The notes under the pieces: generated by a model
Told to the model about the DNA's origin: nothing
The model's database searches: none
Seen by the model: only the letters and a program-made list of their open reading frames with translations
Part shown: positions 20,105 through 28,409 of the stretch, piece by piece
Layout of the letters: each line of letters opens with the position of its first letter
How positions within the stretch are numbered: position 1 is the first letter of the stretch
DNA from: Symbioplanes lichenis
GTDB taxonomy: Bacteria; Actinomycetota; Actinomycetes; Mycobacteriales; Micromonosporaceae
Reading direction: 5' to 3'
Length of the DNA: 64,000 nucleotides
Assembly (NCBI RefSeq): GCF_030709675.1
Contig: NZ_JAUZQD010000003.1
Location: 620,001 to 684,000, forward strand
Program-made: the position numbers and the translations under genes

Positions 20105-22072
20105 TCAGCGGCGCGGGCTGACGACGAACACGTGCGCCGGCTCGACGTACGGGTCGATCCGCACGGCGTTGTGCTGCCCCCACTCGTAGCTCGCCCCGGT
20201 GATCTGGTCGACCACGTCGAAGCGCTCGTGCCAGTCCATCCCCAGCGCCGGCATGTCCAGCGTGGTGTTGCCCCACTGCACGTTCTGCGCGTCGAACGTG
20301 CAGATCACCAGGACGGTGTTGCCCGTTTCCGGGTCCCGCTTGGACCAGCACAGCAGCTCGCCGTTGTCGATGTCGTGGAATTCGATGTTCCGCAGCCACT
20401 GCAGCGCCGGATTGTCCCGCCGGATCTGGTTGAGCCGGGTGATGTAGGGCGCCAGTGTCCGCCCGGCCCGCTCGGCGGCGGCCCAGTCGCGCGGCTTGAG
20501 CTCGAACTTCTCGTTGTCGATGTACTCCTCGGCGCCCGGCCGCGGGACGTGCTCGAAGAGTTCGTACCCGGAGTACATGCCCCACGACGGCGAGAGCATG
20601 CTCGCCAGCAGCGCCCGGATCTTGAACATCGACGGGCCGCCGGTCTGCAGGCTCTCGTGCAGGATGTCCGGCGTGTTCGGCCAGAAGTTGGGGCGCATCC
20701 AGTCGATCGAGGCCTTGAGCTGTCCCATGTACTCCCGCATCTCCCAGGCGGTCGTGCGCCAGGTGAAGTACGTGTAGGACTGGGTGAAGCCGATCTTGCC
20801 GAGCCCGTTCATCATCGCGGGGCGGGTGAACGCCTCGGCCAGGAACAGCACGTCGGGGTCGACGGCCTTGACCTTGGCGATGCACCACTGCCAGAAGTTC
20901 AGCGCCTTGGTGTGCGGGTTGTCGACGCGGAAGATCTTGACGCCCTGCTCGACCCAGTGCAGGACCACGCGCAGGACCTCCTCGCGCAGGCCCTTCGGGT
21001 CGTTGTCCCAGTTCAGCGGGTAGATGTCCTGGTACTTCTTGGGCGGGTTCTCGGCGTAGGCGATGGTGCCGTCGGCACGGGTGGTGAACCACTCCGGGTG
21101 CTCCTTGACCCACGGGTGGTCCGGCGCGGCCTGCAGGGCGAGGTCCATCGCGATCTCGAGGCCGTGCTCGTTCGCCGTCCGGATGAAGGCCCGGAAGTCG
21201 TCGAGCGTGCCCAGCTGCGGGTGGATCGCGTCGTGGCCGCCCTCGTCGGAGCCGATCGCCCACGGGGAGCCGACGTCCTCGGGCCGGGCCACGAGGGTGT
21301 TGTTGCGGCCCTTGCGGTTGATCTTGCCGATGGGGTGGATCGGCGGCAGGTAGAGCACGTCGAAGCCCATCGCCGCGACGGCCGGGATGCGCTCCGCGGC
21401 CGTGGCGAAGGTGCCGTGCTTGATCGGCGTCGCCTCGGGGCCGATCTCGGCCCCCTCGGAACGCGGGAAGAACTCGTACCACGACGAGAAGAGCGCGCGC
21501 GGGCGGTCGACCCAGATCGAGTAGGACCGGGTCGTGGTGACCTGCTGGCGCACCGGGTTCTGCCAGATGAGGTCCTCGAGGTCCAGCGCGGCGGAGACCC
21601 GGCTGAAGAGCGAGCGCCCCTCGTCGCGCAGGGCCTCGGCGGCGGCGCGGACCCGCTCCTCGTCGGCGTGCGGCACGATCTTCGCCGCGAGGTCGAGGAT
21701 GTCGGCGCCCTCGGCGAGGTCGTTGGCCAGGTCGGCCAGGCCCTGGCCGGCGCCGATCTTCTTGGTGACGGCGTTGTGCCACGTGCGGTAGGGGTCGTCG
21801 AAGGCCTCGACGGTGAAGGTCCAGCGGCCGACGCGGTCGGGCTTGATCACCGCGTGCCACTGGTCGAGGCCGGGCTCACCCGGCTCGAGGCGGGTGAAGG
21901 GCTCGGACTCGCCGTTCGGGCCCTGCCATACCACGTTCACGCCGAGGGCGTGGTGGCCTTCCCGATAGGACACCGCCGAGATCGGCACGAGTTCGCCGAC
22001 CACCGCCTTCGCGGGGTAGCGGCCGCAGGACACGGACGGTGTCACGTCTTCGATGGGAAAGCGACCGGTCAT
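20105..22072 (-). CDS. glgE: Alpha-1,4-glucan:maltose-1-phosphate maltosyltransferase GlgE
   Basis: A 655-residue GH13_3 enzyme. It transfers maltosyl units from maltose 1-phosphate to alpha-1,4-glucan and releases phosphate. Family features: N-terminal beta domain (RFPIEDVTPSVSCGRYPAKA), a helical insert rich in Glu/Ala (about 110-170), then the barrel with KINRKGRNNTL, nucleophile Asp in KIFRVDNPHTKALNF, acid/base Glu in LFLAEAFTRPAMM and the C-terminal SWGMYSGYELFE segment. ATG 22072 follows GTGAGG; a longer frame to 22180 lacks family similarity. With TreS, Mak and GlgB it completes the GlgE pathway, an essential-intermediate pathway in mycobacteria and a glycogen route in streptomycetes. 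Confidence 0.95.
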   Translation of the reverse strand: MTGRFPIEDVTPSVSCGRYPAKAVVGELVPISAVSYREGHHALGVNVVWQGPNGESEPFTRLEPGEPGLDQWHAVIKPDRVGRWTFTVEAFDDPYRTWHNAVTKKIGAGQGLADLANDLAEGADILDLAAKIVPHADEERVRAAAEALRDEGRSLFSRVSAALDLEDLIWQNPVRQQVTTTRSYSIWVDRPRALFSSWYEFFPRSEGAEIGPEATPIKHGTFATAAERIPAVAAMGFDVLYLPPIHPIGKINRKGRNNTLVARPEDVGSPWAIGSDEGGHDAIHPQLGTLDDFRAFIRTANEHGLEIAMDLALQAAPDHPWVKEHPEWFTTRADGTIAYAENPPKKYQDIYPLNWDNDPKGLREEVLRVVLHWVEQGVKIFRVDNPHTKALNFWQWCIAKVKAVDPDVLFLAEAFTRPAMMNGLGKIGFTQSYTYFTWRTTAWEMREYMGQLKASIDWMRPNFWPNTPDILHESLQTGGPSMFKIRALLASMLSPSWGMYSGYELFEHVPRPGAEEYIDNEKFELKPRDWAAAERAGRTLAPYITRLNQIRRDNPALQWLRNIEFHDIDNGELLCWSKRDPETGNTVLVICTFDAQNVQWGNTTLDMPALGMDWHERFDVVDQITGASYEWGQHNAVRIDPYVEPAHVFVVSPRR

Positions 22073-22209
22073 GATCCTCACCGTAGTCAGAGGAGCGGGG
22101 GCAGGCTCGGCGTCGGGCAAAAAGCAGCAGCCGTCGTCGCTAGTTTCTCCGCAATGGAGGAACCGCAAACGGCCGCGCACCCGGTGCCTGACAACCTACC
22201 GGAGACGTG

Positions 22210-23025
22210 TTACGAGATGCCGTCGAGGCGCGCCTTGGCGCCGCCGAGAAATGCATTCAATTCCGGGCCGTGCCATACCCGCGCGGGCTCCGGATCACGC
22301 ATCGTCGCCGCCGCAAGCCGCGAAACGGGCAAACCGCCCGGAGTGGCGGTGGCCGCCAGCACCACGTTGCCCGCCTTGCGGCCACGGAGAATTCCCGGCG
22401 GCGCCACCAGGGCGACATCGCCGAAGGCCGCGCGCAGGGTCGCCGCCTGGATCCGGGAGTACGACAGCGGCGGCACGTCGGTCAGATTCATGATCAGGAC
22501 GCCGCCGGGGCGCAGCACCCGCGCCGCCGACCGGGCGAAGGCGGTGGCGGCCACGCTCGCCGGCATCGCCGCGCCCTGGAAGACGTCCGCCACGATCACG
22601 TCGGCGCCGGCCGCCGGGGCCGCGTCGACGAAGAGGCGTGCGTCGCCGACCTCGGTGCGGATCTCCTCCGGCCACGGCAGGTGCTTCGCGACCACGGCCA
22701 GCAGCAGCGGGTCGAGCTCCACCACCGTCTGCGCCGACCCGGGCCGCGTCGCGGCGATCCACCGCGGCAGCGTCAGCCCGCCGCCACCCAGATGCAGGAC
22801 CTCCAGCGGTACGCCCGGCGGCGCGCAGAGGCGCACCACGGCCGCGCACCGCCGCACGTACTCGAACGCCAGGAAGGTGGGATCGTCCAGGTCGACGAAG
22901 CTCTGGGGCACGCCGTCCACCGCCACGGTCCAGCCCCGGGGCCGCGCCGGGTCGGGCTCGAGCGTCGCGGTCCCCGAGGCGACCCGCGCGAAGACAGTTG
23001 CCCGTCGGTTGCCGCGTGTTGCCAT
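22210..23025 (-). CDS. Spermidine synthase-like methyltransferase-fold protein
   Basis: A 271-residue protein with the Rossmann fold of the spermine/spermidine synthase family: VLHLGGGGLTLPRWI (motif I), TVVELDPLLLAVV, then DARLFVDAAPAAGADVIVAD. In true SpeE the GDA/DD catalytic aspartates bind the amines; here VGDARLF is present but the gate-keeping Asp-rich loop is replaced by VADVFQGAAMP, so polyamine synthesis is uncertain. Such fused or orphan SpeE-like proteins are common in actinobacteria with unknown substrates. ATG 23025 is chosen; TTG 23043 is an in-frame alternative. It precedes glgE on the same strand with a 137-base gap. Confidence 0.75.
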   Translation of the reverse strand: MATRGNRRATVFARVASGTATLEPDPARPRGWTVAVDGVPQSFVDLDDPTFLAFEYVRRCAAVVRLCAPPGVPLEVLHLGGGGLTLPRWIAATRPGSAQTVVELDPLLLAVVAKHLPWPEEIRTEVGDARLFVDAAPAAGADVIVADVFQGAAMPASVAATAFARSAARVLRPGGVLIMNLTDVPPLSYSRIQAATLRAAFGDVALVAPPGILRGRKAGNVVLAATATPGGLPVSRLAAATMRDPEPARVWHGPELNAFLGGAKARLDGIS

Positions 23026-23117
23026 CCGGGGCAGGCTACTCAAGCACCCCCGGCCGCCGCCGAGTGGTAGCGCGACGCACCCCGACAGGGGCGTGCGCCG
23101 AGCTCACGGGGGAACAC

Positions 23118-23741
23118 ATGGCCGGTCCGTCCACCGCACTGTCGCCGGTCATCGCCGCCAGCACGCACTGGCTCGTCCGCGCCTACCCGGCGACGGGCAC
23201 CGATCAGGCCGCCGGCACCCTCAACGAGCTCCAGGCACGCCAGGCCGTCACGGTGGCCGCGTGGCTGCGCTATCCGACGCCCGTCGACGCCGAGCTGGTC
23301 GCCATGGCCGGCCCGGGCGGCTCGGCGACCCTCGACTGGCGCATGGGCAGCGAGCCCGACGACGAGATGGCCGAGGACGAGGGCTGGCGCACCTGGGTCG
23401 ACGAGGTCGTCGTCAGCTGGGCCGCCTGCCTGCTCGCCGACCCGCTCCTGGCCACCCGCGCCGTGGACGCCGTCGCCGCCGCGATCCCGCTCGCCCCGGA
23501 GCCCGGCCCCGCCCCGGAGACCGCCCGCGGCCCGCTCGCGCAGGATGGCAGTGGCGCGGCGCGGCCCCGGCCCCGGCGGCGGGTCACCGATCTGCCGGCC
23601 GAGTTCCGGCGGCTGACCGCTCCGGACCCCCGGGAGAGCGCCGCGGCCATGCTGCTTCGTCACCCGGACCTGCTCGACTCGGTCGCCGGGCTGCACCGCG
23701 ACGACCTGCTCTACCTGCTCCCGGGCGCCGTCAGCGCCTGA
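23118..23741 (+). CDS. Conserved hypothetical protein
   Basis: A 207-residue protein that I do not recognise. It starts with a Ser/Thr/Ala-rich helical segment (ALSPVIAASTHWLVRAY), has an acidic centre (EPDDEMAEDEGWRTW), an Arg/Pro-rich linker (ARPRPRRRVTD) and ends with paired helices (HPDLLDSVAGLHRDDLLYLL). There is no signal peptide or clear membrane helix. ATG 23118 follows GGGGGAAC, a reasonable ribosome site. The long open frame upstream to 22638 is the shadow of the opposite gene. The gene ends 12 bases from the convergent sigma-factor gene. Confidence 0.6.
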   Translation: MAGPSTALSPVIAASTHWLVRAYPATGTDQAAGTLNELQARQAVTVAAWLRYPTPVDAELVAMAGPGGSATLDWRMGSEPDDEMAEDEGWRTWVDEVVVSWAACLLADPLLATRAVDAVAAAIPLAPEPGPAPETARGPLAQDGSGAARPRPRRRVTDLPAEFRRLTAPDPRESAAAMLLRHPDLLDSVAGLHRDDLLYLLPGAVSA

Positions 23742-23753
23742 GGCCGGGAACGA

Positions 23754-24500
23754 TCAGAACGAGGTCAACTGACCGCGCAGCTTCGTCAAAGCCCGGCTCA
23801 GCAGGCGGCTGACGTGCATCTGGCTGATGCCGATCTGGTCGGCGATCTGCGACTGGGTGAGGTTGCCGTAGAAGCGCAGCGTCAGGATCTTCTGCTCGCG
23901 CTCGTCGAGGGTGGCCAGGGCGGGGCCGAGGGCCACGCGGGTCTCGGCCAGCTCGAACTCGCTGTCCTCGCCGCCGAGGGTGTCGCCGAGCTCGGTGGTG
24001 CCGTCGGCGCTGATCGGGGTGGAGAGGCTGGTGGCGTTGTAGGCGCGGGCGCCCTCCAGGCCCTCCAGCACGTCCTCCTCGGTGACGCCCAGGTGGTGCG
24101 CGATGTCCGCGACGGTGGGGGAGCGGCCCAGGGTGTGCGTGAGGGTGCTGTTGGCCTCGGTGATCGATAGGCGCAGCTCCTGCAGGCGGCGGGGCACGCG
24201 GACCGACCAGGTGCGGTCGCGGAAGTGGCGCTTGATCTCGCCGATGATGGTCGGGATCGCGTAGCCGGCGAAGTCGACGCCGCGTGAAGGGTCGAACTTG
24301 TCGACGGCCTTGATGAGGCCGACGGTGGCGGTCTGGACGAGGTCGTCGGTGGGCTCGCCGCGGCCGGAGTAGCGGTGGGCGAGGTGGCGGGCCAGCGGCA
24401 GCCAGGCCTCGATGGCGCGGTCGCGCAGGGCGGGCCGGCTGCGGTCGTCCGGGGCGGTGGCGGCCAGGGTGACCAGGAGATCAGCGGCGAGAGCGGGCAT
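23754..24500 (-). CDS. SigB/SigF-family alternative RNA polymerase sigma factor
   Basis: A 248-residue group 3 sigma factor. Region 2 contains LARHLAHRYSGRGEPTDDL, VQTATVGLIKAVDKFDPSRG and FAGYAIPTIIGEIKRHFRD; region 3 follows (LTHTLGRSPTVADIAHHLGV); region 4 is LDEREQKILTLRFYGNLTQ then SQIADQIGISQMHVSRLLSR. This is the stress/differentiation class controlled by anti-sigma kinases, anti-anti-sigma factors and SpoIIE-type phosphatases. No RsbW or RsbV gene is adjacent. ATG 24500 is preceded by GGAGG nine bases away; ATG 24515 is an in-frame alternative. A SpoIIE-type phosphatase at 44995 is a plausible distant partner, by inference only. Confidence 0.92.
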   Translation of the reverse strand: MPALAADLLVTLAATAPDDRSRPALRDRAIEAWLPLARHLAHRYSGRGEPTDDLVQTATVGLIKAVDKFDPSRGVDFAGYAIPTIIGEIKRHFRDRTWSVRVPRRLQELRLSITEANSTLTHTLGRSPTVADIAHHLGVTEEDVLEGLEGARAYNATSLSTPISADGTTELGDTLGGEDSEFELAETRVALGPALATLDEREQKILTLRFYGNLTQSQIADQIGISQMHVSRLLSRALTKLRGQLTSF

Positions 24501-24724
24501 GGCGTGGTCCTCCATCAGCGGGCAGAGAGCCGTGCCCGCACGCGGCGGAACTCCCTCTCACGCTAACCGCTCGGCGGAGCCGTGACCAGCCGAAAGGATG
24601 AGTACGCTACCGCAACAGCGGGCATATCACCCAGATCGCCCGCTCGATCCCCCGTCGGGAGGGATTCATGAACCGGTGTGCTTGGGTACACAGAGCGGAA
24701 ACACACCGGAGACGGAGTTCTGGA

Positions 24725-25504
24725 ATGGCCATCCTCGGCATCGACATCGGCGGGTCCGGCGTGAAAGGCGCGCCGGTGGACACCGCGCGGGGCGAGCTGC
24801 TCGCCGAGCGCGTGCGGGTGCCCACCCCCCAGCCGTCCGACGTCAGCAGCGTGGTCGAAGCGGTCGCCGAGGTGGCCGCGCAGTTCGACGGGTTCGACCG
24901 CGTCGGCGTGACCTTCCCCGGCGTCGTGGTCGACGGCGTGACCCGCACGGCCGCGAACGTCGACAAGTCCTGGCTCGAGGCCCCCGCCGCGCGGCTCTTC
25001 ACCGAGCGCCTGGGCAAGCCGGTGTCGGTGCTCAACGACGCCGACGCGGCCGGGGTCGCCGAGATCGCGTTCGGCGGGCACGACACCAAGGGTCTCGTCA
25101 TGATGCTGACCTTCGGCACGGGCATCGGCAGCGCGCTGTTCCTCGACGGCGAGCTGATCCCCAACACCGAGTTCGGCCATCTCGAGCTGGACGGCAAGGA
25201 CGCCGAGCACCGCGCCTCCGACCGCGCCCGCGAGCAGGAGGACCTCGGCTGGGAGAAATGGGCCGGCCGCGTGCAGGACTACCTGCGGCACGTCGAGATG
25301 CTGCTCTCGCCGCGGCTGTTCATCGTCGGCGGCGGCGTCAGCAAGAAGGCCGAGAAGTGGCGCCCGCACGTCGAGGTCCGCACCCCGATCGTCACGGCCA
25401 CGCTGCTCAACAACGCCGGCATCGTCGGCGCCGCCGTCACCGCCGAGCAGGCCCACGGCCACCCCGGCGCCATCCAGGTCGACGCCTCATCCCAGGGAAA
25501 CTGA
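24725..25504 (+). CDS. ppgK: Polyphosphate glucokinase (ROK family)
   Basis: A 259-residue ROK-type kinase matching actinobacterial PPGK. Phosphate loop [12 protein letters not shown] at the N-terminus, [20 protein letters not shown], catalytic Asp in [12 protein letters not shown], and [13 protein letters not shown]. It phosphorylates glucose using polyphosphate or ATP, feeding glycolysis and glucan metabolism. The typical [14 protein letters not shown] segment is present. GGAG lies upstream of ATG 24725. The stop overlaps the next start (TGATG), so the PPOX-fold gene is co-translated. Confidence 0.92.
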   Translation: MAILGIDIGGSGVKGAPVDTARGELLAERVRVPTPQPSDVSSVVEAVAEVAAQFDGFDRVGVTFPGVVVDGVTRTAANVDKSWLEAPAARLFTERLGKPVSVLNDADAAGVAEIAFGGHDTKGLVMMLTFGTGIGSALFLDGELIPNTEFGHLELDGKDAEHRASDRAREQEDLGWEKWAGRVQDYLRHVEMLLSPRLFIVGGGVSKKAEKWRPHVEVRTPIVTATLLNNAGIVGAAVTAEQAHGHPGAIQVDASSQGN

Positions 25505-25965
25505 TGCCACGCACTGTTGCCACGAACACCCGGGTCAGCCGCGAGGAGCTGCTGGAGTTCATCCGTCCGCGCCACCACGCGATCCTCATGACCACGCGCC
25601 GCGACGGCCGCCCCCAGGCGTCGCCCAACACGTGCGGCGTCGACACCGAGGGCCGCATCGTGATCTCGACGTACCCCGAGCGGGCCAAGGCCCTCAACAT
25701 CCGCCGCAACCCACAGGTCAGCGTCTGCGTCCTGTCGGACGACTTCGGCGGGGCGTGGGTCCAGGTGGACGGCACGGCCGAGGTCATCGACCTGCCCGAC
25801 TCGGTCGAGCCGCTGGTCGAGTACTTCCGGGTGATCTCCGGCGAGCACCCCGACTGGGACGAGTACCGCCAGGCCATGCGCGACCAGGGCAAGAGCCTGA
25901 TCCGCGTGACGATCGACACCTGGGGCCCGATCGCGACCGGCGGCTTTCCGGCGCGTCTCGCCTGA
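25504..25965 (+). CDS. PPOX-class (F420/FMN-binding split barrel) protein
   Basis: A 153-residue split beta-barrel protein of the pyridoxamine 5'-phosphate oxidase-like superfamily: REELLEFIRPRHHAILMTT, RRDGRPQASPNTCGVDTEG, ISTYPERAKALNIRRNPQVS and a terminal IRVTIDTWGPIATGG. Actinobacterial members of this size usually bind F420 (FDOR-B) and reduce or protect small molecules, but some bind FMN or haem; the cofactor is not settled from sequence. Start codon overlaps the ppgK stop by one base. A hairpin at 25983-26010 ends the operon. Confidence 0.82.
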   Translation: MPRTVATNTRVSREELLEFIRPRHHAILMTTRRDGRPQASPNTCGVDTEGRIVISTYPERAKALNIRRNPQVSVCVLSDDFGGAWVQVDGTAEVIDLPDSVEPLVEYFRVISGEHPDWDEYRQAMRDQGKSLIRVTIDTWGPIATGGFPARLA

Positions 25966-25982
25966 AGATTTGATTACGCGTC

Positions 25983-26010
25983 ACCGGGGCCGCCCACAAG
26001 CAGCCCCGGT
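25983..26010 (+). terminator. Terminator of ppgK-PPOX operon
   Basis: 8-bp stem ACCGGGGC/GCCCCGGT with a 12-base loop, 17 bases after the stop codon. No U-tract. Confidence 0.6.
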
Positions 26011-26082
26011 CCGACCGTGGCGGCCGCCCGGCTCACTGCGTGGTCCCGCCCCGGATCGCAGCCGCCGGGCTGTCCCGGGTGG

Positions 26083-26592
26083 TCACCCGCCAGAGGTCAG
26101 CACGACGAAGACCGCGGCCGCCGTCATCAGCACGGCCAGCGCCTCACTCCGCACTGCTGCGCGTAGCGCCCGGCTCCGGCGCGCGTTCGCCTTCCGGGCG
26201 GAGCTGAGCAAGTCACAGCGGGCCAGGGTGACTTCGCGCAGCACGTCGGTATAGGCGGCCAGGGCCCAGTCCCGCCGGGTCAGGCCGAGGAGCTCGGCAT
26301 CACCGATCTGGTCCTGCGCCACCGGCCGGTTGACGCTCAGAGCCGCGAGCACGGCGGTCACCAGGAGAATCACCGCCGTCAGGAGAAGAATCACGACCGC
26401 ACCGGGCGTCACATACCCCTGGCCGCGGGCCCGCAGGTTGGCGAAGGCGAGCAGCAGGGTGACGAGCGCCCCGGACGTCGTCACCACCGACATGGCCCGC
26501 TGCTCGAGTGACGTCCGGACGGCGCGCTCGTGGGTCAGCTGGTCGGCGACGAGGTCGAGGTAGGCCTGCCCGATGTCGGTGTCGTCCGGCAC
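26083..26592 (-). CDS. Small three-helix membrane protein (SLATT/PycTM-like architecture)
   Basis: A 169-residue protein. An amphipathic N-terminal helix (YLDLVADQLTHERAVRTSL) leads to a membrane helix at about 35-52, a second at 64-86, a ~60-residue charged cytosolic helical part, and a last hydrophobic helix (VLMTAAAVFVVL) at the C-terminus. This layout resembles SLATT and PycTM effectors, which form membrane pores in nucleotide-signalling defence systems, and also a widespread uncharacterised actinomycete family with SLEQR-x-TTSG-x-LVTLL motifs. GTG 26592 lies one base after the stop of the upstream gene and six bases after AGGA, so expression is coupled. The function is not established. 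Confidence 0.65.
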   Translation of the reverse strand: MPDDTDIGQAYLDLVADQLTHERAVRTSLEQRAMSVVTTSGALVTLLLAFANLRARGQGYVTPGAVVILLLTAVILLVTAVLAALSVNRPVAQDQIGDAELLGLTRRDWALAAYTDVLREVTLARCDLLSSARKANARRSRALRAAVRSEALAVLMTAAAVFVVLTSGG

Positions 26593-26593
26593 G

Positions 26594-27781
26594 TCAGTTC
26601 CTCGTCCTCGTGGTCGGGATCGTGGGTCCGGCGGGCGGGGCGAGCACCTCGGCCGTCCAGCCCGGGGGCGGATGTGCGGCGCCGCGCCTGATCCGCCGCA
26701 GCTCACCAGGGCCCACCGCCGCGGCCAGCGCGCCGGTCAGAGCGAGGGACTGCTTCGCCCGGTCGTACCGGGCCAGGCACTCGATCCGGCGGCCTGCCCA
26801 CTCGGCGGCGGAATGGGGCTCCGCCTCCGCCACAAGCCTCATGCTGTCGACCAGCCCGTTGAGGCCCGCTCTGATCTGACGGCGCATGCTGTCCAGCCGG
26901 ACGAGGAACCGCTCGCCCGGCAGTCTGCCGCGCAAGTTTTTGAGCCGCTCGAGCGCTGCGTCCGGCGCGCGCCAAGCCTCGTACAACGCCTCCTCGAGGC
27001 CCGGGTCGTCGACGCCGGCAGCCCGGACCTCCGACATGAAAAAGGCGACCCTGTTCCGCCAATGTCGCACCCGGCCCCGAGCCTCGCGAAGGGCGAGTTC
27101 GGCGTCTTTGTGCCGATCGGCTGCCCGGGCCGCTCCGTCCTCCAGCGCCCGGAGCTCCGACCGCAACTCCGACACGGTGTCGACCCGATCACCGAGGGCC
27201 GTGACCAGCCTCTTGAAGAAGCCGTACGGATCAGCTGCACCCGCGACGGGAACGACGACCAGGCGGTGTTCCCACATCGAGAGGACGACGATGCATGGTA
27301 CTGCCTCCTCGGGCAGCCCGAGCAGGCGCTTGAGCTGTTCGACGGCATTGGTCCCGCCCCGGCGGACCTTGTCCTCCGGCGGCGGCGAATCGGCGATCCG
27401 GCCGGGAGGGACCGTTCTGTACTCCGCGGCCAGAGGTCCGCCGCCGTCCCAGAACGCCTGTTGCCAAGCGGGGAACGCCGCACGCCCGTGCTCCACCGTG
27501 AACCCGCGGACGCCGAGGGCCTCACCGTGGGTGCGTGGCGACACCCACTGCTCGAAGCTGCCGGGGACGTCCGGCTCGCGACCCGGCATGGGACAGGCGA
27601 TCGCGATCAGCTTGTCCGTGACGCTGTGCAGGCTCGTCCAGGTGTCCGTGACGGCGCCGAGCAGGTCGGGCCGGTCGGCGCTGCGGGCGACCACGATGCA
27701 GACCGCGGCGAAGTCGCAGCGCTCGGCGGCAGCGACGGTGCGGGCCAGGAACTCGCGGACATCGATCTCGATGAGCTGCAT
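26594..27781 (-). CDS. Uncharacterised soluble protein with alpha/beta N-domain and coiled-coil C-domain
   Basis: A 395-residue protein that I do not recognise. Residues 1-180 look like an alpha/beta fold, with strands FAAVCIVVAR (about 24-33), KLIAIACP (57-64), PCIVVLSMW (162-170) and RLVVVPVAG (173-181), perhaps thioredoxin-like. Residues 200-245 are charged and heptad-like (VSELRSELRALEDGAARAAD), probably a coiled coil, followed by more helices and a Pro-rich tail. No enzyme motif is evident. ATG 27781 follows GGGAGG. It is the first gene of a two-gene unit with the small membrane protein, which suggests a cytosolic sensor or partner for a membrane effector. Confidence 0.65.
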   Translation of the reverse strand: MQLIEIDVREFLARTVAAAERCDFAAVCIVVARSADRPDLLGAVTDTWTSLHSVTDKLIAIACPMPGREPDVPGSFEQWVSPRTHGEALGVRGFTVEHGRAAFPAWQQAFWDGGGPLAAEYRTVPPGRIADSPPPEDKVRRGGTNAVEQLKRLLGLPEEAVPCIVVLSMWEHRLVVVPVAGAADPYGFFKRLVTALGDRVDTVSELRSELRALEDGAARAADRHKDAELALREARGRVRHWRNRVAFFMSEVRAAGVDDPGLEEALYEAWRAPDAALERLKNLRGRLPGERFLVRLDSMRRQIRAGLNGLVDSMRLVAEAEPHSAAEWAGRRIECLARYDRAKQSLALTGALAAAVGPGELRRIRRGAAHPPPGWTAEVLAPPAGPTIPTTRTRN

Positions 27782-27857
27782 GCTGGCCTCCCCGGGCCGG
27801 ACCGGTCCAGCTCATCAGATCGATCGCGGCCGGCGCAACACCGTCGCGCCGGGCGGC

Positions 27858-28394
27858 TCAGGACGCGCCGCTGGCCCGCCAGTTGATGCTGGTGAGCAGC
27901 GACCGGGCCTGGTCGGCGACCTCGGCGTCGACCACGACGGCGTACTGGGAGGCCTGCAGCGAGCTGCGCGACGTGAAGTCGCGGCGGCCCCCGGTCATGG
28001 CCTGGGCGATCGCGCCGAAGACCGCGCCCCAGACGGCGCCGATGGCCAGGCCCAGGAGGATGACGCCGGTCCAGTTGGAGTCGCTGAAGAGGCCGAAGAA
28101 GAGCCCGATGAACAGGCCGAACCATGCGCCGCTGGCCGCGCCGGCGAGGGCCGCGCGGCCGGTGGTGAAGCGGCCCAGGACGTTCTCGACCAGGCGCAGG
28201 TCGGTGCCGATGATGGCGCTGCGCTCGACCGGGAACTTGTTGTCCGACAGGTGGTCGACGGCCTGCTGGGCGGTGGCGTAGTCGGGATAGGTGCCCACCG
28301 CGACCGTCGCCGCCGGGAAGACGTCGGTGGTGGCGGGCGGGGTGGCGGGAACGCCGGCCGGGCCGGGCGGGACCGCGGATTCGGGGTTGGTCAT
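27858..28394 (-). CDS. General stress protein 17M-like membrane protein
   Basis: A 178-residue protein of the GSP17M/YflT-like family. The N-terminal part has a Pro/Ala-rich leader, then VAVGTYPDYATAQQAVDHLS, the usual ferredoxin-like start. A central Gly-rich membrane hairpin follows (WFGLFIGLFFGLF and GVILLGLAIGAVWGAVFG), and the last third (QYAVVVDAEVADQARSLL) completes the domain. Similar proteins are induced by general stress in Gram-positives; the molecular role is unknown. The gene lies 15 bases from the PAP2 gene on the same strand and may share its transcript. Confidence 0.82.
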   Translation of the reverse strand: MTNPESAVPPGPAGVPATPPATTDVFPAATVAVGTYPDYATAQQAVDHLSDNKFPVERSAIIGTDLRLVENVLGRFTTGRAALAGAASGAWFGLFIGLFFGLFSDSNWTGVILLGLAIGAVWGAVFGAIAQAMTGGRRDFTSRSSLQASQYAVVVDAEVADQARSLLTSINWRASGAS

Positions 28395-28409
28395 GGCTGC
28401 CTCCGGTTT

